Positions 25,544 to 34,289 of a DNA stretch of 64,000 nucleotides are shown piece by piece. Each line of letters begins with the position of its first letter. Positions within the stretch are counted from its first letter, which is position 1. This stretch comes from an uncultured Alphaproteobacteria bacterium (GTDB lineage: Bacteria > Pseudomonadota > Alphaproteobacteria > HIMB59 > GCA-002718135): positions 62,001 to 126,000 of the forward strand of contig CACHAQ010000001.1 of the NCBI GenBank assembly GCA_902577905.1, written 5' to 3'. The notes beneath the pieces were generated by a model. That model was not told where the DNA came from and ran no database searches. It saw nothing but the letters and a program-made list of their open reading frames with translations. A program made the position numbers and the translations under genes.

Positions 25544-26698
25544 ATGGAAAAACAATTATATTTAAATAGTTTTTTTTCTGCATCTATATCAATTTTTGTT
25601 CCAGTTTTTATTTGGGGCAATACAGTTTCACATTTTCCATGGATTATTGAGAAATTAGATTTCTCAAATAGAACTATTGGATTCCTGCTGATGTATTTTT
25701 CTATAGTCCAGTTAATTGCATCACAAATGGCTGGAAGAATTATCGTTCCAAAAATAGGAACAAGAAATACACTTGTAATAGGTACATTAATTTTTTCATT
25801 TTCACCAATTACCTTTGGTTTATCAAATAATGAATTAATTTTTTTGATGAGTTGTTTTCCAACAGGTATAGGTTTTGGATTTATCTATACTACAGCAACA
25901 ATCGCTACAAATAATGCGGAAATTAAAACAAAATATATTTTGCAGACATATCTAAGTGCATTTTTAAGCTTAGGCTTCTTATGCGGAGGGTTATGTTCGG
26001 GTTTTTATAGGAATTATAATTTTGATTCACATTATCTTTTTTTTACACTTATTTTTGTTTCAATATTGTCTTCATTATTAATTTATAAATTAGGATTAAA
26101 TAGAGATGAAGAAAATATAGAAAAAATGGAAAAATTAAAAATCCCTGAAAAAAATATACTAATTTTTAGTTTATATTTATTTATTTTTTTGGGTACAGTA
26201 ATGGCGTTAGTTGATTGGGCACCACTCTGGTTTGAAAGAGAGTTATTAACAACAAGTTTAATTGCTAGTTTAACTATAGTTTGTTGGGGTGCGGGTGAAA
26301 CAACAGGAAAGTTTTTAGGTGCTACGATGATAAAATTTACATCAGAAAAAATTGTGGGTGGTTATATGCCCTTGATTGGCTCAGTTATTTACTTAATAAT
26401 TATAATGTATGGTAACATATATTTTATTTTACTTGGATTACTAATTTTAGGATTTGCTTCTGCTAATTTTTTTCCAATAGTAATAAGAGTAGCTCTAAAT
26501 AATACTAAAGATAATTTAAATACTGCTGCAGCAAATCTTTCAACTATTGGCTTTCTTGGATTTTTAGTTGGACCAGCCATAGTAGGATATACTTCTGAAA
26601 TTTATAGCATATCTGCAAATACAAAAATTATATCTTTTATTTGGGTATTTTTGTTTATATCTTTTTTAATAACTCTTAATCTGAGAAAAATTAAATAA
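25544..26698 (+). CDS. MFS transporter, paralogue of the one at 3157
   Basis: A 384-residue, 12-helix major facilitator. It shares exact length and the same landmarks with the gene at 3157: IWGNTVSHFPW, AGRIIVPKIGTRNTLVIG (motif A region), a central loop IPEKNILIFSLYLFIF, FPIVIRVALN and TAANLST near the end. The two probably arose by duplication and moved apart. The substrate is unknown. It converges with the aldo-keto reductase gene. Confidence 0.85.
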   Translation: MEKQLYLNSFFSASISIFVPVFIWGNTVSHFPWIIEKLDFSNRTIGFLLMYFSIVQLIASQMAGRIIVPKIGTRNTLVIGTLIFSFSPITFGLSNNELIFLMSCFPTGIGFGFIYTTATIATNNAEIKTKYILQTYLSAFLSLGFLCGGLCSGFYRNYNFDSHYLFFTLIFVSILSSLLIYKLGLNRDEENIEKMEKLKIPEKNILIFSLYLFIFLGTVMALVDWAPLWFERELLTTSLIASLTIVCWGAGETTGKFLGATMIKFTSEKIVGGYMPLIGSVIYLIIIMYGNIYFILLGLLILGFASANFFPIVIRVALNNTKDNLNTAAANLSTIGFLGFLVGPAIVGYTSEIYSISANTKIISFIWVFLFISFLITLNLRKIK

Positions 26699-26706
26699 TA
26701 TTTTTT

Positions 26707-27735
26707 TTAATCTTTACTTGATTTTGCCCAAAGATTGATTTTTTCTTCTTTTGCATATTTATCTATTTCTTTTAATTCTTCTGAAGAAAATATTAAATTA
26801 TTTTGACTATCCAAGCATTCATCTAATTGCTCCACAGTTCTTGCTCCAATAAGAGCTGAAGTCATATTTTTATGTCTAAGTACCCATGATAAAGCCATTT
26901 GAGGTAACGATTGATTTCTTTTTTTAGCTACTTTTGTTAATTGTTTTATTTTAATTAAATAACTTTCAGTAATCATTTTTTTATCTAGTGATGATTTATC
27001 TGAAATTCTAGAAATTTTAGGAATAGATTTTAAATATTTACCTGATAACATTCCTTGGGCAAGAGGAGAAAAAGCAATACACCCAATACCTAATTTTTGT
27101 AATGTAGATAATAAATCTTTTTCTATCCATCTATTGATCATTGAATAAGAAGGTTGATGAATAAGACAACTAACTCCTCTTTCTTTTAAAAGTTTATTCA
27201 TTTTAATTGTTTGCTTTGAACTATAAGAAGAAATACCAACATATAAAGCCTTACCACTTCTAATTGATTGAGTTAAAGCATCAGCTGTTTCTTCTAGTGG
27301 AGTTAATGGATCAAAGCGATGTGAATAAAATATATCGACATATTCTAAATTCATTCTTTTTAAACTTTGATCAAGACTTGCTGTAAGATATTTTTTTGAA
27401 CTCCATTCACCGTATGGCCCAGGCCACATATCGTATCCAGCTTTAGTTGAAATAATTAATTCATCTCTATATTTATGTAGATCTGAATTCATTACTTTAC
27501 CAAAATTAGCTTCAGCTGAACCGTAAGGTGGTCCATAATTATTAGCTAAATCAAAGTGAGTAACACCTCTGTCAAAAGCCCTAAAAATCATTTTTTTAGA
27601 TTCATTAGGCATGGATTTTTTACCACCAAAATTATGCCAAAGACCCAGTGTAATAGGAGGTAAAAGCAATCCACTTTTACCACATCTTCTGTAGATTAAT
27701 TTTTGATATCTTTTTGTGTTAGCTTTGTAAGGCAT
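26707..27735 (-). CDS. gpr: aldo/keto reductase, YghZ/Gpr-type
   Basis: A 342-residue aldo/keto reductase. The opening MPYKANTKRYQKLIYRRCGK and the blocks LGLWHNFG, FDLANNYGPPYGSAE, STKAGYDMWPGPYGEW and YSHRFDPLTPLEET match L-glyceraldehyde-3-phosphate reductase (YghZ/Gpr) closely. Catalytic residues are D and Y of FDLANNYG, K of STKAGY and H of YSHRFD. The family reduces toxic or alternative small aldehydes with NADPH. It is transcribed away from the adjacent kinase/ABC cluster and may process sugar-derived aldehydes. Confidence 0.85.
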   Translation of the reverse strand: MPYKANTKRYQKLIYRRCGKSGLLLPPITLGLWHNFGGKKSMPNESKKMIFRAFDRGVTHFDLANNYGPPYGSAEANFGKVMNSDLHKYRDELIISTKAGYDMWPGPYGEWSSKKYLTASLDQSLKRMNLEYVDIFYSHRFDPLTPLEETADALTQSIRSGKALYVGISSYSSKQTIKMNKLLKERGVSCLIHQPSYSMINRWIEKDLLSTLQKLGIGCIAFSPLAQGMLSGKYLKSIPKISRISDKSSLDKKMITESYLIKIKQLTKVAKKRNQSLPQMALSWVLRHKNMTSALIGARTVEQLDECLDSQNNLIFSSEELKEIDKYAKEEKINLWAKSSKD

Positions 27736-27784
27736 TATTAAAAAAAATTATAATTTTTTATATAATAATATATAAATTAAATAA

Positions 27785-27964
27785 ATGACTGAGTTACAAT
27801 GGTATGCTTATCTTGGAGGATTTGTAGCTTTTGCAATTGGATGCTATTTATATTATCTTTCAAGAAATAAAGAATTAAATGATCAGCAGATCAAAAATAG
27901 AAAAAGATTTATGAATTTTTTTCTAATTATTGCTTTAGTATGTGTTGGTTACTCATGGTTGTAA
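27785..27964 (+). CDS. 59-residue two-helix membrane protein
   Basis: ATG at 27785 opens 59 codons ending at TAA 27962-27964. Helix 1 is about residues 6-25 (WYAYLGGFVAFAIGCYLYYL). A basic loop follows (SRNKELNDQQIKNRKRF), then helix 2 at about 44-59 (NFFLIIALVCVGYSWL). The product is a hairpin-type small membrane protein. It lies 17 bases before the TTG of the FGGY kinase gene, so it is likely the first gene of that operon. The function is unknown; it could be an accessory to the sugar ABC system. Confidence 0.5.
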   Translation: MTELQWYAYLGGFVAFAIGCYLYYLSRNKELNDQQIKNRKRFMNFFLIIALVCVGYSWL

Positions 27965-27980
27965 ATATAAGAGATAATTT

Positions 27981-29468
27981 TTGAAATATTATATTGCAAT
28001 TGACGCTGGGACTTCAGTTATTAAGACTGTAATATTCAATACAAATTTCAAACAAATAAATTCTTATAGTTTAAAAAATCCTTTAGTAACTGATAAATTT
28101 GGTAAATCTGAAATTGAAATGGAAAATTTTTGGTTGCTTACCGCAAAGTGTATTAAGATTTTAATAAAAAAATCTAAAATTCAATCACAATCAATTGTTG
28201 GTTTAGGAATAACCGGAAATATGGTTGGATTTTGGTCTATTAATGATAAAAATAAACCAGTAAGGAATGCAATCTTGTGGAATGACACAAGAAGTCAAAA
28301 AATTTTCACTAATAAAAAAATATTTGATCAGATTTATAAAATTACAGGCTCTATCGCGCAATACGGCTGTACTATACCTATTCTAAAATGGATGACTAAA
28401 TTTGAAAAAGATAATTTAAATAAAATTAAATACATCTTAACTTGTAAAGATTGGTTAAGATTTAAATTAACAGGAAATATAAATAATGATGAAACAGAAG
28501 TTTCAGTATTTCCAGGAGATATAAAAAATAAAAAATTATCAAAAAAAATTTTTAAAATTTTTAAACTAAATACTAAATATTTTAAATTGTTCCCAGAAAT
28601 AAAAAAATCAAATGAATTAGGTGGATATGTTACTAAAAGTGCATCAAAATTAACTAATTTAAAAATTGGTACGCCAGTGATTGTAGGATGTGGTGACGTA
28701 ATAGCTTCTATTTTAGGAGCTGGAGGAATTAGCCATAATAAAAAAATAAGTATAATTGGAACCACATGTCACAATATTATAGTCAAAAATAATTCAAAAA
28801 TATCTAAAGATGGTTCAGGGTTATTTTTTGCTTCTTTAAATAATACTTGGTTAGAAACTAAAATAAACGTTGCAGGAACAACTAATATTGATTGGGTTAT
28901 TAATAATTTCTACAAAAATTCAAAAAAGTATTCAAATAAAATTAAAATAATTAATAATTTTGAAAAAAAATATTTAACTTTCAATTATCCTGAAAATTCA
29001 TTGATATTTCTTCCATATATAAATTATGGAGGATCGATATCCCCATTTGTAAATTTAAATTCTAAAGCAGAAATTTTTGGAATTTTACCACATCATAATA
29101 ATTTTGATATTATGACTGCTTGTTATGAAGGTTTAGCATTATCTATTAAGGATTGTTTTGCTAATAAAATTAAATCTAAAGAAAGTCTTTATCTTGCAGG
29201 AGGTGCATCAAATAGTAAAATATTACCTCAATTAATTTCAAGTATATTAAATATTAAAGTTAAAATTTTAACTAATTCAGAATTGGGTGCGCTAGGTATT
29301 GCATTCTTAATTGACAGTTACTTGCATCAAAAAGATTTAAAAATATTAATTAACGATCATCAAAATATTGGTCATATTTACACACCCCAAAGAAAACAAT
29401 CTAAATATCTTAATAATAAATATCAAAAATATAAAAAATTAAGAGAGTCATTGAATAATATTTGGTGA
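27981..29468 (+). CDS. FGGY-family carbohydrate kinase
   Basis: A 495-residue ASKHA-fold kinase with TTG start 27981, placed directly before the phosphate-1 motif YIAIDAGTSVIKTVIF (4-19). Other landmarks are LWNDTRS at about 99-105 (substrate side), PVIVGCGDVIASILGAGG at about 233-250 (conserved FGGY glycine region) and LYLAGGASNSKILPQLIS at about 404-421 (ADP-binding). Members phosphorylate xylulose, glycerol, erythritol or related sugars. The adjoining SBP and permeases imply that an imported sugar or polyol is the substrate; which one cannot be said. Confidence 0.85.
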   Translation: MKYYIAIDAGTSVIKTVIFNTNFKQINSYSLKNPLVTDKFGKSEIEMENFWLLTAKCIKILIKKSKIQSQSIVGLGITGNMVGFWSINDKNKPVRNAILWNDTRSQKIFTNKKIFDQIYKITGSIAQYGCTIPILKWMTKFEKDNLNKIKYILTCKDWLRFKLTGNINNDETEVSVFPGDIKNKKLSKKIFKIFKLNTKYFKLFPEIKKSNELGGYVTKSASKLTNLKIGTPVIVGCGDVIASILGAGGISHNKKISIIGTTCHNIIVKNNSKISKDGSGLFFASLNNTWLETKINVAGTTNIDWVINNFYKNSKKYSNKIKIINNFEKKYLTFNYPENSLIFLPYINYGGSISPFVNLNSKAEIFGILPHHNNFDIMTACYEGLALSIKDCFANKIKSKESLYLAGGASNSKILPQLISSILNIKVKILTNSELGALGIAFLIDSYLHQKDLKILINDHQNIGHIYTPQRKQSKYLNNKYQKYKKLRESLNNIW

Positions 29469-29539
29469 AAGTCTCTAATTTAGTTGATAATGTTAGTATA
29501 TTTGTATTAAAATATTAATCATAATTTAAGTGAGGAAAA

Positions 29540-30811
29540 ATGAATAAAATATTATTATTTTTTATTACAATTCTATTTTCTTTAAATGCTTATGCTGTAA
29601 CAAATGTTACTTTTTGGCATATGGAAGGTGTTCCACATAGAGTTGATAGAATTCAAACATTAATAGATGAGTTTAATTCTGCAAATCCAGATATTAATGT
29701 AACACAGGAAGTTCAAAACTGGGGTGAAATTTATGCGAAAGCACCTGCCTCAGTTGCTGCTGGAACTGCTCCAGAAATATTAGTTGGTATTCCAGATTTT
29801 ACTCCTATACTTGCTGATATGGGTGCAGCACAACCTGTAGAGGATTTTGTTGCAGAACTAGATTCAAAATATGGTTTTTATCAAAAAGCACTTGATCAAT
29901 ATACTTATAATGGTCACACTTGGGCTGTTCCTCTATGGAACATGGGTTTATCACTTTGGTATAGAAAAAGTGATTTTGAGGCTGCTGGAATTGAACCTCC
30001 AAAAACTTGGTCTGATCTAAAAAAAGCTGCTAAGGCTTTAACTAAAGATGGTGTTTATGGAATAGGTCTTCCAGGAAATAAACAACTTTATACAGATCAA
30101 ACAATTTATAGTTTTATGGTTAATTCAGGTGCAGAAGAAATTTATAATTCTGATGGCACTTTAAGATTTGATAACCCTCAAACTGTAGCAGCTTATGATG
30201 TTTATAAAGAATTATATCAATATTCAGCTCCAGATGCTGCAAACTGGACTTGGGGAGAAGCAGAAGCCTGTTTTGCAAGTAAAGGTTGTGCAATGATATT
30301 GCAGTTTACTGTAATTTCTACTTATGATTCACAAGCTGGTGGCGATGCAAGTGACTTAGGTGTTATTCAAATCCCTTATGCAAATGGTAAAGCTCATAGA
30401 GCTGGAACTGTTTCATATGTGAACTCTGCAATGATTATGACCGCTGATGAAGCGAAAATGGAAGCTTCTAAGAAGTTTTTAAGTTTTTTAATGGAACCAG
30501 GAAACTATGGAAGATTTATTAACATGGAACCAGGATTATTTTTACCAATAACTGAAGCTGGAAGTCAAGATTCAACTTATTGGGATGATCCAGTTGTTGT
30601 AAAATATAAATCACAAGTAGAAACAATGTTAGACAACTCTACAAGAGGAAGTCTATTTGGATTTACTAATGGAAATACTTTTACAAGTATATCATCTATC
30701 TCAGCTCAGAATTTATTAGCTCAAACTCTTCAATTAACTTTAATCGATGGCAAAAGTGCAAAAGATGCGGTTAGTGAAGGTATGGAAATAATGACTGAAG
30801 CTATTGAATAA
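29540..30811 (+). CDS. sugar ABC transporter substrate-binding protein
   Basis: A 423-residue periplasmic binding protein (MalE/UgpB family, SBP_bac_1). The signal peptide is about 1-19 (ending LNAYA). Conserved blocks are VTFWHMEG at 23-30, WGEIYAKAPASVAAGTAP at about 62-79 and VPLWNMGLSLWYRKSDFEAA at about 134-153. A hairpin directly follows the stop, so this gene may be expressed above the permeases. It is first in a binding-protein/permease/permease set. Confidence 0.9.
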   Translation: MNKILLFFITILFSLNAYAVTNVTFWHMEGVPHRVDRIQTLIDEFNSANPDINVTQEVQNWGEIYAKAPASVAAGTAPEILVGIPDFTPILADMGAAQPVEDFVAELDSKYGFYQKALDQYTYNGHTWAVPLWNMGLSLWYRKSDFEAAGIEPPKTWSDLKKAAKALTKDGVYGIGLPGNKQLYTDQTIYSFMVNSGAEEIYNSDGTLRFDNPQTVAAYDVYKELYQYSAPDAANWTWGEAEACFASKGCAMILQFTVISTYDSQAGGDASDLGVIQIPYANGKAHRAGTVSYVNSAMIMTADEAKMEASKKFLSFLMEPGNYGRFINMEPGLFLPITEAGSQDSTYWDDPVVVKYKSQVETMLDNSTRGSLFGFTNGNTFTSISSISAQNLLAQTLQLTLIDGKSAKDAVSEGMEIMTEAIE

Positions 30812-30824
30812 ATTAAAATCTTTT

Positions 30825-30849
30825 CAGCACCCCTATACAAGGGGTGCTG
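30825..30849 (+). other. intercistronic stabilising hairpin after the SBP gene
   Basis: A perfect 9-bp, GC-rich stem CAGCACCCC / GGGGTGCTG with a 7-nt loop TATACAA, 14 bases past the SBP stop. No U-tract follows, so it is more likely to protect the 3' end of the SBP message from exonucleases than to terminate. It falls inside the longer permease frame and argues for the GTG 30858 start. Confidence 0.65.
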
Positions 30850-30857
30850 TAAATTCT

Positions 30858-31730
30858 GTGAAAAAAAATAATATTGAAGGTTGGCTGTTTGTATCTCCAT
30901 TAGTTATTTGGATATGTCTTATTATTTTAGTTCCAATTTATATAGCATTTGAATTAAGTTTATTTAACGTTAAGATAATTGGCACTTCAGGGAAATTTGT
31001 TGGAATTGACAACTATATAAAATTACTTGGTAAATCAAAATTTTTAAATGCTTCATTAAATAGTTTGTATTGGATAATTGGCAATGCAATCTGCCAGACA
31101 TTTTTTGCATTCACTATAGCCTTAACAATTAATTATAAATTCCCTGGCAAAAAAATTATGGCTAATTGGATTATTTTATCATTTATAATTCCAACAGTAG
31201 TAGTTGTTGTAATTTGGAAATTAATGCTAAGTAGTAGTAGTGGTGTAATAAATTCAGTTTTAATTGATATTGGTTTATTTGATGAAGCTACGGGTTTTTT
31301 TAGCTCACCAAACAAAGCTTTCATAAGTTTAGTTCTAATTAATTCATGGAGATGGAGTCCTTTTTTAGCATTAATTATTCTATCTGGACTAAATTCCATA
31401 AATAGAGAAATGTATGATGCATCTAAGGTTGATGGAGCTAATTTTATTCAACAATTTTTTTTCATCACATTTCCAAATCTTAAAAGTGTTCTATTTGTAT
31501 TAGGATTAGTTGGTACATTACTATCATTCAATATATTTGACATTATATGGTTAATTACAAAAGGTGGGCCATCAAGTGCTACTACAACATTACCATTATT
31601 AATTTATGAAACAGCGTTTACCAAATTTAGAATCAGTCAGGCTGCAACCTTATCAATAATTACCAGTTTCTTATTATTACTATTTTCAATAATCTTTATT
31701 AAATTAATGGCACCTAAAGAAGATGATTAA
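30858..31730 (+). CDS. sugar ABC transporter permease 1 (MalF/UgpA-like)
   Basis: A 290-residue protein from GTG 30858. An ATG-initiated frame from 30804 would add 18 residues (MNKLKSFQHPYTRGAVNS) that overlap the SBP gene and the hairpin. Six helices are expected. The EAA loop is at about 191-210 of the long frame (EMYDASKVDGANFIQQFF), contacting an ATPase. GGPSSATTTLPLLIYETAF near the C-terminus is characteristic of MalF/UgpA sugar permeases. The stop overlaps the next gene by 8 bases. Confidence 0.85.
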   Translation: MKKNNIEGWLFVSPLVIWICLIILVPIYIAFELSLFNVKIIGTSGKFVGIDNYIKLLGKSKFLNASLNSLYWIIGNAICQTFFAFTIALTINYKFPGKKIMANWIILSFIIPTVVVVVIWKLMLSSSSGVINSVLIDIGLFDEATGFFSSPNKAFISLVLINSWRWSPFLALIILSGLNSINREMYDASKVDGANFIQQFFFITFPNLKSVLFVLGLVGTLLSFNIFDIIWLITKGGPSSATTTLPLLIYETAFTKFRISQAATLSIITSFLLLLFSIIFIKLMAPKEDD

Positions 31731-32553
31731 AGAAAATAATATAAAATTTATATTCTTAAGTTTATCTCTATTGTTGATAATACTAATTTTTTTCTTTCCT
31801 TTTTTTTGGATAATTACATCATCATTTAAAAGTCCTGAAGAAATAATTGCAACATCTACAACCATTATTCCCAGATCTTTTACTTTAGAACATTATAATA
31901 AAATATTATTTAACTCAGATTTTTTTATATATTTAAAAAATAGTTTAATAGTCTCATTTTCCTCTATGATAATTTCGATCATTTTATCTGTATCTGCTGC
32001 ATATGGTCTACACAAACTTAAATTTTATGGAAATAAATTTGTAGAATATTCATTGCTTGTTACTTATGCTTTTCCAGGAGTAATTTTATTAGTACCAATT
32101 TATTTATTGTTTGCAAAAGTAAATCTACTCAACAGTTATTTTGCATTAATTATTGTTAATGTTTTATTTGCCACTCCATTTGCAGTTTGGATGTTAAAAG
32201 CTTTTTTTAAGCTAATTCCTAATGAAATAGAGGAGGCGGCATATATTGATGGGGCATCACGATATATTGTAATTTCTAGAATTATTATTCCTTTAGCTGC
32301 TCCAGGTATTGCAAGTGTATCAATTTTTTGTTTTATTATTTCATGGACTGAATATCTTTTTGCTTCAATCTTAATAAGTGGTGATAATTTAAAAACTTTA
32401 CCTGTTGGTTTAGCGGGAATAGTTGGTCAATACCAAATTGATTGGGGTTTTTTATTATCTGGGGCGGTTCTTGCTAGTCTACCTGTTATCTTATTATTTG
32501 TTTTTATTGGTAAATACTTTGTATCTGGATTAACAGAAGGAGCTGTTAAGTAA
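31723..32553 (+). CDS. sugar ABC transporter permease 2 (MalG/UgpE-like)
   Basis: A 276-residue inner-membrane permease with six helices. The EAA motif EEAAYIDGASRYIVISRII sits at about 168-186 and IIPLAAPGIASVSIFCFI follows. SFKSPEEI near residue 40 and LPVGLAGIVGQYQIDWGFL near 227-245 are MalG/UgpE features. No ATP-binding subunit gene accompanies this set in the window, so a shared or distant ATPase must energise it. It converges on the polyamine-type permease gene at 32572. Confidence 0.85.
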   Translation: MIKENNIKFIFLSLSLLLIILIFFFPFFWIITSSFKSPEEIIATSTTIIPRSFTLEHYNKILFNSDFFIYLKNSLIVSFSSMIISIILSVSAAYGLHKLKFYGNKFVEYSLLVTYAFPGVILLVPIYLLFAKVNLLNSYFALIIVNVLFATPFAVWMLKAFFKLIPNEIEEAAYIDGASRYIVISRIIIPLAAPGIASVSIFCFIISWTEYLFASILISGDNLKTLPVGLAGIVGQYQIDWGFLLSGAVLASLPVILLFVFIGKYFVSGLTEGAVK

Positions 32554-32571
32554 AATTAATAGTATAATCAA

Positions 32572-33399
32572 TTAATCAAATTTAACTCCAGAGAATTTTT
32601 GTAAATTAACTAATTTAGATGTAATCAACATAGAAGTTATTACCAGCGCTATTGCAAATATTCCAGCAGCAGCAGCAGTAGGCTCAAAAGTATATCTTAA
32701 AGACCAATACAGAGCTATTGGTAGAGGAGTATTGTTTGGCGTTGCCATAAACAAAGAGACATCAAATTGACCAAAAGAAACAATGAAAGCAAAGACTGAG
32801 CCTGCCATAACCCCGTTACTAATGTTAGGAAGTGTGACTTTTCTAAAAGCTGTAAGAGGTGATGCGCCTAAACTTCTTGCCGCTTGCTCTAAATTTAAAT
32901 CAAAATTAAATAGAGAGGCGGAAACAGTCCCTATCACATATGGCATTGTAACTAACATATGAGCTATTACCATACCTGGATACGATCGAGCTAAACCGAT
33001 ATCAGTTGAAACATAAAAAATATATAGAGCTAGACCTAAAACTATTCCTGGTAAAATTAATGGTGAAAGAAATAAAGCTCTTAAAAGTTGGGATCCTGGA
33101 AAGCTAAATCTTGTTATAAAAATTGCAGCCAGAGTCCCAAAAATAGTTGATAAAGTCATCGTTATTAATGCCAAACCAAAGCTAAAAAGAAAAGCAGATA
33201 GAAATTCCTCACTTCTAAAAAAAGCAAATATCCATCTTAGTGAAATTCCTTCAGGAGGAAATGTTAAATGATCTCCTGAATTGAGACCTGTTAAAACAAC
33301 AATAAAAACTGGTATTAATAGAATTGCTAAAGCAATTCCTGATCCAATTTTAACTAATGTTCCTAATTCATTAACTTCTCTAATCTTTGCTTTACTCAT
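32572..33399 (-). CDS. ABC transporter permease, PotC-like
   Basis: A 275-residue permease with six helices. The EAA loop LEQAARSLGASPLTAFRKVT at about 164-183 is the PotB/PotC form. The start (GKI-type cytoplasmic tail, then ALAILLIPVFIVVLTGLNSG) fits PotC. It overlaps the upstream permease gene by 4 bases. With the SBP at 37174 and ATPase at 38339 on the opposite arm it completes a spermidine/putrescine-class importer. In this island the cargo is probably a cyclic amide or amine rather than a polyamine, which is an inference. Confidence 0.85.
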   Translation of the reverse strand: MSKAKIREVNELGTLVKIGSGIALAILLIPVFIVVLTGLNSGDHLTFPPEGISLRWIFAFFRSEEFLSAFLFSFGLALITMTLSTIFGTLAAIFITRFSFPGSQLLRALFLSPLILPGIVLGLALYIFYVSTDIGLARSYPGMVIAHMLVTMPYVIGTVSASLFNFDLNLEQAARSLGASPLTAFRKVTLPNISNGVMAGSVFAFIVSFGQFDVSLFMATPNNTPLPIALYWSLRYTFEPTAAAAGIFAIALVITSMLITSKLVNLQKFSGVKFD

Positions 33400-34289
33400 G
33401 CTCTTCCACCGCCAATTCTAATTGCAACTCTTTGATAAACAATAACTGATAATAAACTTGTACAAAACAATACAACTGCAATTGCAGAACCAAATTGCCA
33501 TTTGCCCATTTCTGCAATTTGTTGATATACATGAAGTGGCATAACCATAACTTTCCAACCACCCATTAGAGCAGGAACGATATAAGAACTTATGGAAATA
33601 GCAAATACAAGCAATGTACCAGCCAAAATTCCAGGCATAGATAAAGGAATAATAATTTTCCAAAATGCTTGGTTTGGTGAAGCTCCTAAACTTCTACTAG
33701 CTTCAACTACTGCCGGTGAAATTCCTCTTATAATTCCAATTAACGAAAGAACCATAAATGGCAAAGAGAATTGAATAAGACCAACTAAAACACCAAGTTT
33801 ATTATACATAAGACCAATAGGTTTTTCGATTATATTAAAGTACATTAATGCACCGTTAATTAAACCATTGTCTCCCATTAAAACCATAAGTCCGAAAAGA
33901 CGAATAACCATATCTAGTTGCATTGCACATAATACTAAAATCATTAAGAATGTATTTCTCGCAACATTTTCTGTTTTAGCAATTAAATATGCAAGAGGAT
34001 AACCAATAATAAGAGTTATAAGAGATGCTAACGCTGCCAATGAAACAGATGTTACAGCTGCATCAAAATATAAAGAACGATTATAAATTCTAAGAAAACT
34101 TTTTAACGTCCATTTTCCTTGTAAATCTAGTACGCCCGTTACAGGCTTATCAAAAGCTAGTACAAACATACTTAAAACTGGAATTATAAAAAAAATAATA
34201 AATAATATTAAGGCCGGTAGTACAAGTAGAATTGGTCTATATGTATAGAAAATTCTTAGAAAGTTATTTTTGTCTTTTGTATCTTCCAT
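33396..34289 (-). CDS. ABC transporter permease, PotB-like
   Basis: A 297-residue permease. The N-terminal helix (ILLVLPALILFIIFFIIPVL) and the EAA loop VEASRSLGASPNQAFWKIII at about 194-213 are PotB-type. SSYIVPALMGGWKVMVMPLHVYQQI near the C-terminus is also typical of PotB. The start overlaps the DUF917 stop by a single base and the gene runs into PotC with a 4-base overlap, so the minus-strand arm is one operon: HyuA, DUF917, PotB, PotC. Confidence 0.85.
   Translation of the reverse strand: MEDTKDKNNFLRIFYTYRPILLVLPALILFIIFFIIPVLSMFVLAFDKPVTGVLDLQGKWTLKSFLRIYNRSLYFDAAVTSVSLAALASLITLIIGYPLAYLIAKTENVARNTFLMILVLCAMQLDMVIRLFGLMVLMGDNGLINGALMYFNIIEKPIGLMYNKLGVLVGLIQFSLPFMVLSLIGIIRGISPAVVEASRSLGASPNQAFWKIIIPLSMPGILAGTLLVFAISISSYIVPALMGGWKVMVMPLHVYQQIAEMGKWQFGSAIAVVLFCTSLLSVIVYQRVAIRIGGGRA

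Noticed and set aside
30804-30857. Longer sugar permease start
   Set aside because: Would place the GC-rich hairpin in coding sequence; GTG 30858 is preferred though not proven.
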